From: Bacteroidales bacterium
Lineage (GTDB): Bacteria > Bacteroidota > Bacteroidia > Bacteroidales > F082
Assembly: GCA_029983675.1 (NCBI GenBank)
Contig: JASBYY010000005.1
Span: 1-64,000, forward strand
DNA: 64,000 bases
Reading direction: 5' to 3'
This document shows positions 37,201 through 45,250 of the stretch, piece by piece. The notes under the pieces are model-generated. The model was not told the origin of the DNA, did not search any database, and saw nothing but the letters and a program-made list of their open reading frames with translations. The position numbers and the translations under genes are program-made. Every line of letters starts with the position of its first letter. Positions within the stretch are counted from its first letter, which is position 1.

Positions 37201-37645
37201 TGACGGCGGTTCCAACAGCCTGATCTATGTTCCTACCAAAGAAGAACTTCAGGCCATGCCTTTCGAAAACGAAGAAAATAAGCAGGCTTTTGAAAAGTTC
37301 ATCAGCGAAGACAGCTATTTAAGCTCCATCCGCGGCCAGTATTCGCAGCGCGGCGGTGCCATTGCCCCCATGCGCCATACCTTGAATTTCAAGTATGAAA
37401 GAACCATCAAGCTTTGTGGCAACGAGACCCTGAGTTTTGGTATCGATGTCCGCAACATTGCCAATTTGCTTTACAGAGGATGGGGCAACATGCAGCGTCT
37501 TAGCACGGGCGACATCCTGAAACTGTCAGGAAAAGGCACCCAAGAAAAGCCTTATGTTTACAACTTCACCAATCCCAAATGGAACACTTTCGCCAGCACC
37601 TATTCAACATGGTCGGCTGCACTCAACGTCCGCTTTAACTTCTAA
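34268..37645 (+). CDS. Oar-like TonB-dependent outer-membrane receptor
   Basis: 1125 residues from the ATG at 34268, whose product begins with a signal peptide (MKRLFTFFVAMIASVTLMAQ). A carboxypeptidase-regulatory-like domain follows at about 25-105 (SISGKVTDESRKALPGATVV), then a plug domain and a large beta barrel ending in phenylalanine (SAALNVRFNF). It belongs to the Oar/Cna-B-type receptors, which differ from SusC in lacking a SusD partner, and none is adjacent. Ligand unknown; protein secretion or peptide uptake are both possible. A strong terminator follows. Confidence 0.93.
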   Translation: MKRLFTFFVAMIASVTLMAQVTTSSISGKVTDESRKALPGATVVATHTPSGSQYYAVADANGSYRLSNIRPGGPYKVEFRMVGFQTKKVEGLSVILGDNKVLNGTMAEESIGLSEITVSAEAVPSGMDSDRAGATTSVSSEQIATLPTVSRSLNDILVLTPQAATTSSGFAVGGGNYRQSYVTVDGAAFNNAFGIGGNLPAGGTPISLDALEMMSINVTPYDVRQSGFTGGAINAVTKSGTNDLHFSIYDYFTNDGLIGTKFGKKDEFGNYPDRLILSKSLNNTVGVSVGGPIVRNKLFYFINFEYESDIDPGQNSLARESENDPFGGATQYNRPTVAKMDSIKGFLKDKFNYNPGRYQNYSVSTPDYKLLARLDWNINDNNKFNIRYTRTMNKYSSSPSSSVNPIVPNPYNRNTYGRTSNYALYFESSRYFQEQNFSSVAAELNSSFLSGRMNNMVRATYSHQFEPRSFVGDVFPTVDILEYYDADGDGTAEEPAVYTSFGPDPFTYGNLREVKTAVVTDEVSYLTGRHNFLAGLQFEYDHTVNGFMQGGAGYYVYNSWNDFVNAANGGTANPKAFAITYGNNDKHEQVYPSFNYMQYSAYLQDEMNLSERFKLSLGLRFELPTYPSTAAYNTNNEFMNGWDEKVTDETGVVTTVHHAIADGDNTMHGLSTSDMPAPKVNFSPRLGFNWDLTGQRDYILRGGTGLYTGRMPFVWIVSAVGNSNCMQNQYINANVGADEHIGFNASVNEIIANNAALLTTGDLPAPQSTTIIDKALRMPQTWKSSLAFDAKLPGGIKATLEGIYNKDITTVAVTKLGIKEGDKIQLPGEPEPRMTWVSENVINSNGKKVTPYYITNTNNNGYYYSVTGQLSKNFDFGLNLMAAYTRSESMNVVDGIGDQITSAFSTNTFGVNGSNAHELGYSSYVAPNRLLFNVGWTFNTGKRTKETIGLYYEGYNLCYVGGYSYTRYSYTMTSNVNGDGGSNSLIYVPTKEELQAMPFENEENKQAFEKFISEDSYLSSIRGQYSQRGGAIAPMRHTLNFKYERTIKLCGNETLSFGIDVRNIANLLYRGWGNMQRLSTGDILKLSGKGTQEKPYVYNFTNPKWNTFASTYSTWSAALNVRFNF

Positions 37646-37667
37646 TTCGGATATACGTATCAATGAA

Positions 37668-37693
37668 AAAGCGCCCTTTGGGGCGCTTTTTTT
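37668..37693 (+). terminator. Terminator of the Oar-like receptor gene
   Basis: AAAGCGCCC, a TTTG loop, GGGCGCTTT and a run of T. A strong GC-rich hairpin 23 bp after the stop. Confidence 0.92.
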
Positions 37694-37721
37694 GTTAACA
37701 TGAGCCAAACTCATTCTCTCA

Positions 37722-38696
37722 TCAACGATAGGCTTGGCATCTAAGCAGGTGTTCAAGCGTGGTCATGGCGGCAAGGGCCTCGACAATTACCGCAGCCCTC
37801 GGCACAGCGCACACATCATGACGACCTTCGATGCAAATTGAAACCGGCTCTCCCTTGCTATTTACCGTCTGCTGCTCCATGCATAATGACGGAATGGGTT
37901 TGAAAGCCACACGGAAACGCACTTCCTCTCCATTGGTGATGCCGCCTTGAATACCGCCGGAATGATTGGTCAGTGTATGGATGCGACCTTGGCGGCAGAC
38001 AAACTCGTCGTTGCTTTCCGACCCTTTCATTCCTGCCGCGGCAAAGCCATCGCCATACTCAAAGCCTTTTACGGCTGGAATACAAAACATGGCTTTGGCC
38101 AAATCAGCTTGAAACTTGTCGAACATAGGCTCTCCGAGACCTACTGGAACATTGGTAATGCTCCCATAGACACAACCTCCCAGCGTATCGCCCGCCTTTC
38201 GAGCCTCTTCCAAGTCACCTGAAATTGAATAGCTTGAATGTACCTCAATACCGTGCTGTGCCAACAATTGCTTGGCAATGGCTCCGGCAACGACGATCGG
38301 CAGTGTTGTTCTGGCCGAGGCTCTTCCACCGCCACGCCTGTCACGGATGCCATATTTTGCCTGATACGTGTAATCGGCATGTGAAGGTCTATAAATGTCT
38401 TTCAAAGCATCATAATCCTGCGGGCGAGCGTCTTCGTTACACACCATGAAAGCGATTGGCGTTCCCAGCGTGACACCTTCGTGGATACCAGAAAGAAACT
38501 GCACTTTGTCGGATTCTTTTCGCTGGGAGGCGTTGTTGCCTTGTCCTGTCGCTCTTCGAAGCAGTTCTGCTTCAATAGCATCCATGTTGATGTGCAGTTT
38601 TGAAGGACAGCCGTCAATCACACCGCCAATGGCTTTGCCGTGCGATTCGCCGAAAGTCGTCAAGGTGAAAAGTTTTCCTATGCTGTTGGCGTTCAT
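37722..38696 (-). CDS. aroC: Chorismate synthase
   Basis: A 324-residue protein from the ATG at 38694-38696 (MNANSIGKLFTLTTFGESHG). Signatures GESHGKAIGG, RPSHADYTYQAKYGIRDRRGGGRASAR and AVPRAAVIVEALAAM are intact. It converts EPSP to chorismate using reduced FMN. The C-terminus is shorter than the 350-360 residues common in the family, ending soon after the last conserved helix. A terminator hairpin separates it from the upstream DUF349 gene. Confidence 0.96.
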   Translation of the reverse strand: MNANSIGKLFTLTTFGESHGKAIGGVIDGCPSKLHINMDAIEAELLRRATGQGNNASQRKESDKVQFLSGIHEGVTLGTPIAFMVCNEDARPQDYDALKDIYRPSHADYTYQAKYGIRDRRGGGRASARTTLPIVVAGAIAKQLLAQHGIEVHSSYSISGDLEEARKAGDTLGGCVYGSITNVPVGLGEPMFDKFQADLAKAMFCIPAVKGFEYGDGFAAAGMKGSESNDEFVCRQGRIHTLTNHSGGIQGGITNGEEVRFRVAFKPIPSLCMEQQTVNSKGEPVSICIEGRHDVCAVPRAAVIVEALAAMTTLEHLLRCQAYR

Positions 38697-38725
38697 GATC
38701 TGTAGTTTTGTTCGATGATAAGTTG

Positions 38726-38756
38726 AAAAAAAGGTTGTCCCGTTGCCAGGACAACC
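38726..38756 (-). terminator. Terminator of the DUF349 gene
   Basis: A perfect 8-bp stem GGTTGTCC / GGACAACC is followed on the minus strand by seven T. It lies between the DUF349 stop and aroC. Confidence 0.85.
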
Positions 38757-38795
38757 CAAAAAAATGAAAAAAACTTATCCTGATGATTGCTTATT

Positions 38796-40787
38796 TTATT
38801 CGTTCAAGATTTTCATTTTAGCTTCCAATAGTTTGAGGTCGCTCTTGGCCTTCTTGATCTTCTTTTCGTATTCAGACTTCATTAATTCTGACTGCTTGCT
38901 ATTGGAGAAGAAGCCGATGTTGTTTTCCAACACGGCAATTTCATCGCGCAAGCGTTGAATCTTTCCAGAAAGCGAGTTCTTCTCTTTTCTGAATTTGTCG
39001 CTCGAATCAGGTGTTTCTTTCAAGCCCTCCACCATCTCTTTGAACTCGTTGGTGGAAAGCTCATTTTCCGTCATTCTCATCTTGTCGAAAATGGCATCAA
39101 TGGCACTACGGTACTCCGAATTGATTTCATCTTTGAATTTCACCGGGACGAAACCGATCTCCAGCCACTGTTTCTGCAAAGCTTTCACTGCTTCGATGTT
39201 CTCTGCTCTGGTAGGTTTCAATTCGAAGGTCTTGATGGTTTCCAACAATGCTTTCTTGGCTGCGAGGTTGGTTTCTTCTTCTGCACGTCGGCCTCCAAAG
39301 TGTTCCGACTTACGGGTAAAGAATGTATCACAGGCAGCTCTGAAACGTTTCCACAGCTTGTCGGAATGACGGCGCGGAACGGGGCCTATGGTCTTCCATT
39401 CTTCCTGCAATTTCTTATAACGGTCGGTCGTGCTCTTCCAATCGCTCGATTCTTGCAAAGCTTCGGCTTCGACACAGAGATTCACCTTGCGTTCCATGTT
39501 TTCGGTCTGCTGGTCTTTCATGGAGGCAAAGAAGTTCTTCTTGCCTTCGTAGAACTTATCCATGGAGCCTTTGAAACGCGCCCAAATATCTTCGTTATGG
39601 CTCTTGGGAGCCGGACCGATGGTTCTCCAAACCTTGAACAATTCGTTCAGTTCATCCGATTTCTTTTGCCATCCGTTGATGCTGTTGGGTGTTTCAGCAA
39701 TCAGCTCTTCCAACTTCTCGCAAAGCGCAGTTTTTGTTTCCAGGTTGCCCTGCTGCTCTTCTTGTAGTTTGGCATAATGCTCGCGACGGATTTTATTGAT
39801 CTGGTCGGTAGCTGCTTTAAAGCGCTCCCATATCTCATCTTTTTTATCCTGCGGAACCGGACCGATCTCTTTCCATTCCTCATGCAGCTTTTGAAGGTCT
39901 TTGAACGCCTTGGTCATTGACTTTTCATTCAAAAGCTCTTCGGCTTTCTCACAAAGGACAATCTTGGAATCGAGGTTTTTCTTCATGTCGAGGTCGCGAA
40001 GTTCACGGCCAATCTTCACCTTGTCGAAGAACTTCTCTACCAAGAAATGATAGTTACGCCAAAGCTCCGTATTCTCGGCAGCCGGCACCGGTCCTATTTC
40101 CTTCCAGCGGTCTTGCAGGGCGCGGAAGTCATCATAGGTTTTCTTCAGCGACTCCTCACTGCCAATCAACTCTTTCAGTTCTTCAATCAGCGCGTTTTTC
40201 TTTTCCAGATTCTCTGTCTTCTGCAATTCCAACTGTTCGTTCTGTTGGGCTTTATTTGCCTTAAATACAGAAAAAGCAACGTTGAAACGCCGTTCTTCTT
40301 CGTCCTCAACATGCTGGTATTTCTCCGCTTCGCCACCACCGCTCAAAAACTGTTCAAGTTCTTTTTCGGTGTCTTCCTTATTGATCTGCATAAAACGAAC
40401 CCTTATGGCAGCGACCTTATCCTTGATTTTCTGGACATCGGTTTCTGAAACCGTCGCCTCGAGCATTTCAACGAGTTGCAGCTTTGTCAGGTTAGAGAAA
40501 TCGTAATCCGATCCACCTTCGCCGGCATCGCCATCTTCAAGATTGTCGTGAATTTCAATTTCGGGCAGCACCTCGTCATCGGGAATCATGTCGCCAGCTG
40601 TCGCAACCCATGTCTTGACATCTGTGCGCACCTTTCCAGGAAGAAGATCCGACTGAATTAGTTTTACGATTTTCTTTTTCTCATTGCCGTCGATGGCTTT
40701 CTTTGTCTTTTCGGGCGTTGAAGCGACATCTTGCATTCCTTCCGCTGCTGCTTGGGAACCTTGATTTAGTTGCTCATTATTTTCCAT
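38796..40787 (-). CDS. DUF349 repeat protein, coiled-coil
   Basis: 663 residues from the ATG at 40785-40787 (MENNEQLNQG). After an acidic, low-complexity N-terminus come five DUF349 repeats, each with a W-x-x-IGPVP core (WKEIGPVP, WKEIGPVP, WRTIGPAP, WKTIGPVP, and a divergent WLEIGFVP), then a C-terminal coiled coil rich in Lys and Glu. No signal or membrane segment, so it is cytoplasmic. The family is conserved in Bacteroidetes and actinobacteria and has no settled biochemical function. Confidence 0.9.
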   Translation of the reverse strand: MENNEQLNQGSQAAAEGMQDVASTPEKTKKAIDGNEKKKIVKLIQSDLLPGKVRTDVKTWVATAGDMIPDDEVLPEIEIHDNLEDGDAGEGGSDYDFSNLTKLQLVEMLEATVSETDVQKIKDKVAAIRVRFMQINKEDTEKELEQFLSGGGEAEKYQHVEDEEERRFNVAFSVFKANKAQQNEQLELQKTENLEKKNALIEELKELIGSEESLKKTYDDFRALQDRWKEIGPVPAAENTELWRNYHFLVEKFFDKVKIGRELRDLDMKKNLDSKIVLCEKAEELLNEKSMTKAFKDLQKLHEEWKEIGPVPQDKKDEIWERFKAATDQINKIRREHYAKLQEEQQGNLETKTALCEKLEELIAETPNSINGWQKKSDELNELFKVWRTIGPAPKSHNEDIWARFKGSMDKFYEGKKNFFASMKDQQTENMERKVNLCVEAEALQESSDWKSTTDRYKKLQEEWKTIGPVPRRHSDKLWKRFRAACDTFFTRKSEHFGGRRAEEETNLAAKKALLETIKTFELKPTRAENIEAVKALQKQWLEIGFVPVKFKDEINSEYRSAIDAIFDKMRMTENELSTNEFKEMVEGLKETPDSSDKFRKEKNSLSGKIQRLRDEIAVLENNIGFFSNSKQSELMKSEYEKKIKKAKSDLKLLEAKMKILNE

Positions 40788-40850
40788 GGCATTCGTTTTA
40801 AGTGTTTTTAGAATCACGAAGACTCCGACATAGATTCATCAATTATTTTG

Positions 40851-40866
40851 CAAATGTACAAATATA
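40851..40866 (-). promoter_or_regulatory. Tandem -7 boxes for the DUF349 gene
   Basis: Two overlapping-register matches on the minus strand, TACATTTG (40851-40858) and TATATTTG (40859-40866), lie 64-79 bp before the ATG. No clear -33 box. Confidence 0.45.
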
Positions 40867-40970
40867 TTTCGCTGTGATACACACATCATGATATTTTCAA
40901 TGGCATTTTTTTCATTCCATCCGCCTAATTACAACCATATACTTCGGCATGTGCAACGGCTGTGTTGCAG

Positions 40971-43196
40971 CTAATCGTCAATTCTAGTCACCTCGGTGAC
41001 GCCTTCAATGGCTTTGAGCTTAGAAATCAGATGGTCGAGGGTTTCAAAGTCGGGCACCTGAACGACGATTCTTCCGTCGAAAAGCCCTTCCTTGTATGAG
41101 TTGAGGGCAATGTGCTTCATGTTGACTTTCAGGTCGTCGGAAATGACCTTGGTGATTTTACCCAACAGCCCCATGACATCTTCTCCCATAATGCGGATCG
41201 TAGCACAAGGCATGCCGTTCTCTATTCCATTCCATTTCACATTGATGATACGGTAGCCGTAGCGTTGCCTTAGACTTTTAGCATTAGGGCAACTAATGCG
41301 GTGTATGGTCAAGTTGCCATCGGTGGTAACAAAGCCAAAAACCGGTTCACCGGGAATGGGGCTGCAACACTTGGCGAGCTTATAGTTCACGTTGTCGATA
41401 TCTTCCCCAATAGACAGGCATTCGTCTCCCGAAGCCATGTTGTTTTTTTGGTAGGTTTCGACAATCTCCTTGTCGGCTTTCTCTGCTTTTTCCTCTTTTT
41501 CGCCTAACTCTTCTGTCAATAGCTTCTTGATGTCAGCGAGATCGATTTCTTCGGTGGCGATTTTATTGTAGAGCTGCAAGGCGTTTTCCAATTTATACGC
41601 CTTAACCAACAAAGTGATGATTTCATCATTGTCGGGAAGTTTCCAGTTTTTCAGGCGACGATGCAGGGTGCCTCGTCCGATTCCGGCTTCCCGCAACTTT
41701 TCTTCCTTCAAAAAACGCCGTATTTTGTTTTTAGCCTTATCTGTAGTGACAAAATTCAGCCAGTCGGCGCGAGGCGACTGTTTCTTGCTGGTGATGATCT
41801 CCACCCTGTCGCCATTGTTCAAAACATAACGGATGGGAACGACGCGGCCGTTGACCCGGGCGCCGTTGCAGGTGTCGCCCAGCTTGCTGTGAATTTCATA
41901 CGCGAAATCGAGTACCGTCGAACCGATTGGCAGTTGCTTCAGGTCGCCTTGCGGCGTAAAGATGAAAATCTTATCCGACTTGTAGGTGTTGTGATAAGAG
42001 CTTTGGAACAACATCTGATGCGGGTTCTCGAGAATTTCGCGCACCTTGAGCAACCACGCTTCCGAATCGGGTTTTGAGTCTTTGGATTTATAGATATAGT
42101 GGGCGGCCTGACCTTTTTCGGCAATACTGTCCATGCGTTCCGTGCGAATCTGTATCTCAAACCAGCGTTTGCCGTCGAAGTTCACCGTGCAGTGTAATGA
42201 TTCGTAGCCGGACGCCTTGGGGATAGTGATCCAGTCGCGCAAACGATTCAGATTGGGTTCATAGAGATTGGTGACGACCGAATACACCAACCAGCAGCAT
42301 TCTTTTTCGTCTTTCAAACTGCAATCGAGAATGATACGGGCGGCGTACAAATCGTACACCTGCTCAAAAGGCACATTCTGTGCTTTCATCTTGGCATAAA
42401 TAGAAGGAATGGACTTCAAACGCCATTTGATGGTATAGGAAAACTTGTACTTGTCCCCTTTTTTCGAACGTTCACGCTCGGCATCAAGGCCTTTGATAAT
42501 CGGTTCAAGAAAGGCTTCCGCCGTTTGGCGTTGTTTTTCCTGCGATGCCTTGATTTTGCTTTCTATCTCACGGTATGCAACCGGATTTTCATAAAGCATC
42601 ACTTTTTCCTCAAACTCGGCTTTGATGGCATACAGTCCCAAACGGTGCACCGTTGGAATGTAAAGGTGTTTGATTTCGTGCACATAGCGCTTCAAACGGT
42701 CAGTGTCAATATCATCCTGATTGCGAATGTCATATAACCGGTGCACCACTTTCAGCAACACCACGCGCATGTCTTCAATAAGCGACAAAAACAGCACGCG
42801 GAAACTGTCGGAGTTATAGGCGACCTTTTCCGTTTCTATGTCGGAAACCTTGTCAAACCCATCGATGATTACCGCGACGATTTTTCCGAAACGGCTTTCG
42901 ATTTCCTGAAGCTGAACGCCTCTTTTATAGGTGATGCCGTGGATAAAAGCGCAAATAACAGACACATAGCCCAAGCCAACTTCAATTACGGCGATGCGAG
43001 CCAAATCAATAAGATGGAACAAGTAGGCCTTTCCAGACACCATGTATTTGCCGTCGTATTTCTCAAGGGCGTATGTGTATGCATCGTGAATAAGTTTCAG
43101 TTGGTCTTCATCATTGACGTGCGGCTTGATCTCGGCAAGCATACTTTTGTATGCGTTTTGAATAGCCGTTTTTTCTTGTATGGAATAGCTGTTCAT
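40971..43196 (-). CDS. RelA/SpoT-type (p)ppGpp synthetase with degenerate hydrolase domain
   Basis: 741 residues from the ATG at 43194-43196; the frame upstream opens only with TTG. Domains in order: HD-like, RelA/SpoT synthetase, TGS (IFIFTPQGDLKQLPIGS), helical and zinc-finger-like CCSPIPGEPV, and ACT at the C-terminus. In the HD domain the usual HDxxED motif reads IHGITYKRG, so (p)ppGpp hydrolysis is probably lost. The synthetase keeps the YDLYAARIIL and FEIQIRTERM motifs. It is thus best seen as a RelA-like, synthesis-only enzyme of the stringent response. Confidence 0.92.
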   Translation of the reverse strand: MNSYSIQEKTAIQNAYKSMLAEIKPHVNDEDQLKLIHDAYTYALEKYDGKYMVSGKAYLFHLIDLARIAVIEVGLGYVSVICAFIHGITYKRGVQLQEIESRFGKIVAVIIDGFDKVSDIETEKVAYNSDSFRVLFLSLIEDMRVVLLKVVHRLYDIRNQDDIDTDRLKRYVHEIKHLYIPTVHRLGLYAIKAEFEEKVMLYENPVAYREIESKIKASQEKQRQTAEAFLEPIIKGLDAERERSKKGDKYKFSYTIKWRLKSIPSIYAKMKAQNVPFEQVYDLYAARIILDCSLKDEKECCWLVYSVVTNLYEPNLNRLRDWITIPKASGYESLHCTVNFDGKRWFEIQIRTERMDSIAEKGQAAHYIYKSKDSKPDSEAWLLKVREILENPHQMLFQSSYHNTYKSDKIFIFTPQGDLKQLPIGSTVLDFAYEIHSKLGDTCNGARVNGRVVPIRYVLNNGDRVEIITSKKQSPRADWLNFVTTDKAKNKIRRFLKEEKLREAGIGRGTLHRRLKNWKLPDNDEIITLLVKAYKLENALQLYNKIATEEIDLADIKKLLTEELGEKEEKAEKADKEIVETYQKNNMASGDECLSIGEDIDNVNYKLAKCCSPIPGEPVFGFVTTDGNLTIHRISCPNAKSLRQRYGYRIINVKWNGIENGMPCATIRIMGEDVMGLLGKITKVISDDLKVNMKHIALNSYKEGLFDGRIVVQVPDFETLDHLISKLKAIEGVTEVTRIDD

Positions 43197-43347
43197 GTGG
43201 TTTTCAAACAACAGGCAATAAGTCTGATAGTGAGTTTTTCGTACAGAATTGGGAACTTTTTTTCAACAAGGAACACTTCATTGGGAAACCGATGCCAACA
43301 GTCATGGTGCAACATTTGATTTTCCAATGCAATCCCCCTCCTTATGA

Positions 43348-43629
43348 TCATTGTATGCTAACGTATAGGTGATGGGCAAGCATAGCGTCGTAATACGGTT
43401 TCAGTTCTTCGAACGTTCCCGATTTAATGGGGCATTTCCCCTTGTAGTGCGCAATCCACGTGCAGGTTTCGGCTTGCTCCCATGTGTGGCCGCACACTTC
43501 TATCAAAGTCTCGATAACGTACTCAAAAGTATTGTGGTCGTCGTTGTAAAGCACCAAAGTGTGCTCTTTCTCAACAACTTCCTCTTCCGTCGTACCAACA
43601 ACTTCCTGTTCCTTATTTTCGTTTTGCAT
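43348..43629 (-). CDS. clpS: ClpS adaptor protein
   Basis: A 93-residue protein from the ATG at 43627-43629. After an acidic flexible N-terminus it has the ClpS core: LVLYNDDHNTFEYVIETLIEV, with the NDDHNT loop that binds N-degrons, and HYKGKCPIKSGTFEEL. It hands proteins with destabilising N-termini to ClpAP. The clpA gene is not adjacent. Longer readings of the frame lack conservation. Confidence 0.93.
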   Translation of the reverse strand: MQNENKEQEVVGTTEEEVVEKEHTLVLYNDDHNTFEYVIETLIEVCGHTWEQAETCTWIAHYKGKCPIKSGTFEELKPYYDAMLAHHLYVSIQ

Positions 43630-43812
43630 ATCAATTGTTCTCTGTTTAGAGCGTATAAAAGTACACATTTTTTGCAAATCAGAAAGTGTTCTTCGGAATG
43701 ATTTTGAATAATTGACTGCAAAACATTGTGTGTCTGCAAAATAGAATAATGTCATCGATTATACTAACCTCTTTTTCGAACTACAATCGGCACCAATCTG
43801 ACAGTTTCAGAT

Positions 43813-44532
43813 TCAGTCTCCCATGCCAAGATAATAATTCTTCAAAAAATCAGTGTATTGCTTTGTAAAAGCACCGTCCGTCTTGCGAATGACAAAACTT
43901 TCTGTTTCAATCTGTTGTGCGGGTTGCAAACGCAGTTCCATGTTGATGCGGTTAGGCTCTTCACCTTCTATCGGAACAATAAGCATCTGACGGTGCAAAT
44001 GAAACCCCTGTTGCCGAGCCTCTTTCAGAAACCGTTTCGATTCAAGACAAGGAAGCACTAAGGCGAAACGCCCATCGGGAGTTAGCAAGCGATGTGCGGC
44101 ATTGAGCAGCTCAGAAAAAGACAAGTTGTCCTCGGTATGTCGCGCCTTGTTTTTTCGCTCTGCCATGCTTTTGCTGAAATCCGTGAAAAAAGGCGGATTG
44201 GAAACGATAAGATCATACTTCCTGCCGCTATCAAACATCCTGATATCGAAGTGATGGGCATGTAAAATAGACCTCCACTGTGAAGCTGCGAAATTTTCCG
44301 CCGCTTCATGAGCAGAAGCCGCGTCCAAATCGACAGCATCAGCGGCTGCAATGCCTTTTTGCGCCAGCATGAGCGGCAACAATCCGCAACCTGTGCCAAT
44401 GTCAAGGATCCAATCGGCCGGAAGGGTCGATGCCCAACGCCCGAGCAAAATGGCATCTGTGCCCACCTTCATCGTCGAGCGGTGATGGAAAAGGCTGAAA
44501 TGCAAAAAATGAAACGGCCGGGCATCTGTCAT
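43813..44532 (-). CDS. trmN6: tRNA1(Val) (adenine-37-N6)-methyltransferase
   Basis: A 239-residue class I SAM methyltransferase. Motif I is LDIGTGCGLLPLMLAQ and motif IV is VSNPPFF, typical of N6-adenine methylation. The beginning, PFHFLHFSLFHHRSTMKVGTDAILLG, matches the TrmN6/YfiC family start. It should methylate A37 of tRNA(Val). RNA target specificity is taken from the family. Confidence 0.9.
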   Translation of the reverse strand: MTDARPFHFLHFSLFHHRSTMKVGTDAILLGRWASTLPADWILDIGTGCGLLPLMLAQKGIAAADAVDLDAASAHEAAENFAASQWRSILHAHHFDIRMFDSGRKYDLIVSNPPFFTDFSKSMAERKNKARHTEDNLSFSELLNAAHRLLTPDGRFALVLPCLESKRFLKEARQQGFHLHRQMLIVPIEGEEPNRINMELRLQPAQQIETESFVIRKTDGAFTKQYTDFLKNYYLGMGD

Positions 44533-44603
44533 GTCGGATCAGAAGTTTAGGATTCGCCCCTGTTCATAATACCGAAAAAAATACATGGGCATAAAACGAT
44601 AAA

Positions 44604-45128
44604 TTACTGTAAATACATATCAATCAATCCAAAAGGTGCTTTTACATAAAGTGTTTTATTATTCCTGTCAACCTTTTGGATCACTTCGTCTATGATGGGT
44701 ATCAGCACTTCTTTTCCTTCCACAAGAATTTGAATGATAGCCTGTGTCGGGTATTCGAGGATTTCATTAATCGTTCCTATCTCACCGTGTTGGGCATCCA
44801 CAACTTTGAATCCTTTCACTTCATGATAGTAAAACTGTTTTCCATCGAGTTTGGGCAACATCGTGACGGGAAGATAAACCGGTTTTCCAACAAGACGTGT
44901 CGCCTTTTGAACATCATCAATATCTTGAAAACCAATGTAAAATTTATCATCATTTAAAGTGATGGTTTTGATAAAAAACGGGGTCAGAACCTTGTTGATT
45001 TCCAAAAAGAAACATTTCACCTTAAGGTAGGCTTCTGGTGTGTCGGCATCTATCTTAATGGTCAGTTCTCCCTTCAAGCCGTGTGTTTTGGAAACGTGTC
45101 CCAAATAAAAGCAGTCTTCTTTCTTCAT
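44604..45128 (-). CDS. rimM: Ribosome maturation factor RimM
   Basis: A 174-residue RimM with the N-terminal barrel (YLGHVSKTHGLKGELTIK) and the PRC-barrel domain (FYYHEVKGFKVVDAQHGEIGTI ... VLIPIIDEVIQKVD). It helps 16S rRNA processing and 30S head assembly. The usual partners rpsP and trmD are not next to it, so it stands alone here. Confidence 0.95.
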   Translation of the reverse strand: MKKEDCFYLGHVSKTHGLKGELTIKIDADTPEAYLKVKCFFLEINKVLTPFFIKTITLNDDKFYIGFQDIDDVQKATRLVGKPVYLPVTMLPKLDGKQFYYHEVKGFKVVDAQHGEIGTINEILEYPTQAIIQILVEGKEVLIPIIDEVIQKVDRNNKTLYVKAPFGLIDMYLQ

Positions 45129-45145
45129 TGTTCCGGTTTAGGATG

Positions 45146-45153
45146 CAAAAATA
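45146..45153 (-). promoter_or_regulatory. -7 box for rimM
   Basis: TATTTTTG on the minus strand, 17 bp before the rimM ATG, giving a very short leader. Confidence 0.45.
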
Positions 45154-45223
45154 GTCAAAACCAGCGTAATAATGAATTCGCTCAAAATTAAAGAGGGATT
45201 CGATATCCGCCTTCTATTTTCAT

Positions 45224-45231
45224 TATTTTTG
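45224..45231 (+). promoter_or_regulatory. -7 box for the metal exporter gene
   Basis: TATTTTTG, 19 bp before the ATG. The leader is too short to hold a metal riboswitch. Confidence 0.45.
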
Positions 45232-45250
45232 CACCATTAATTTCATACCG

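Noticed and set aside
45129..45250. A manganese riboswitch before the putative metal exporter.
   Set aside because: The -7 box lies only 19 bp before the ATG, leaving no space for the aptamer, and no matching motif was seen.
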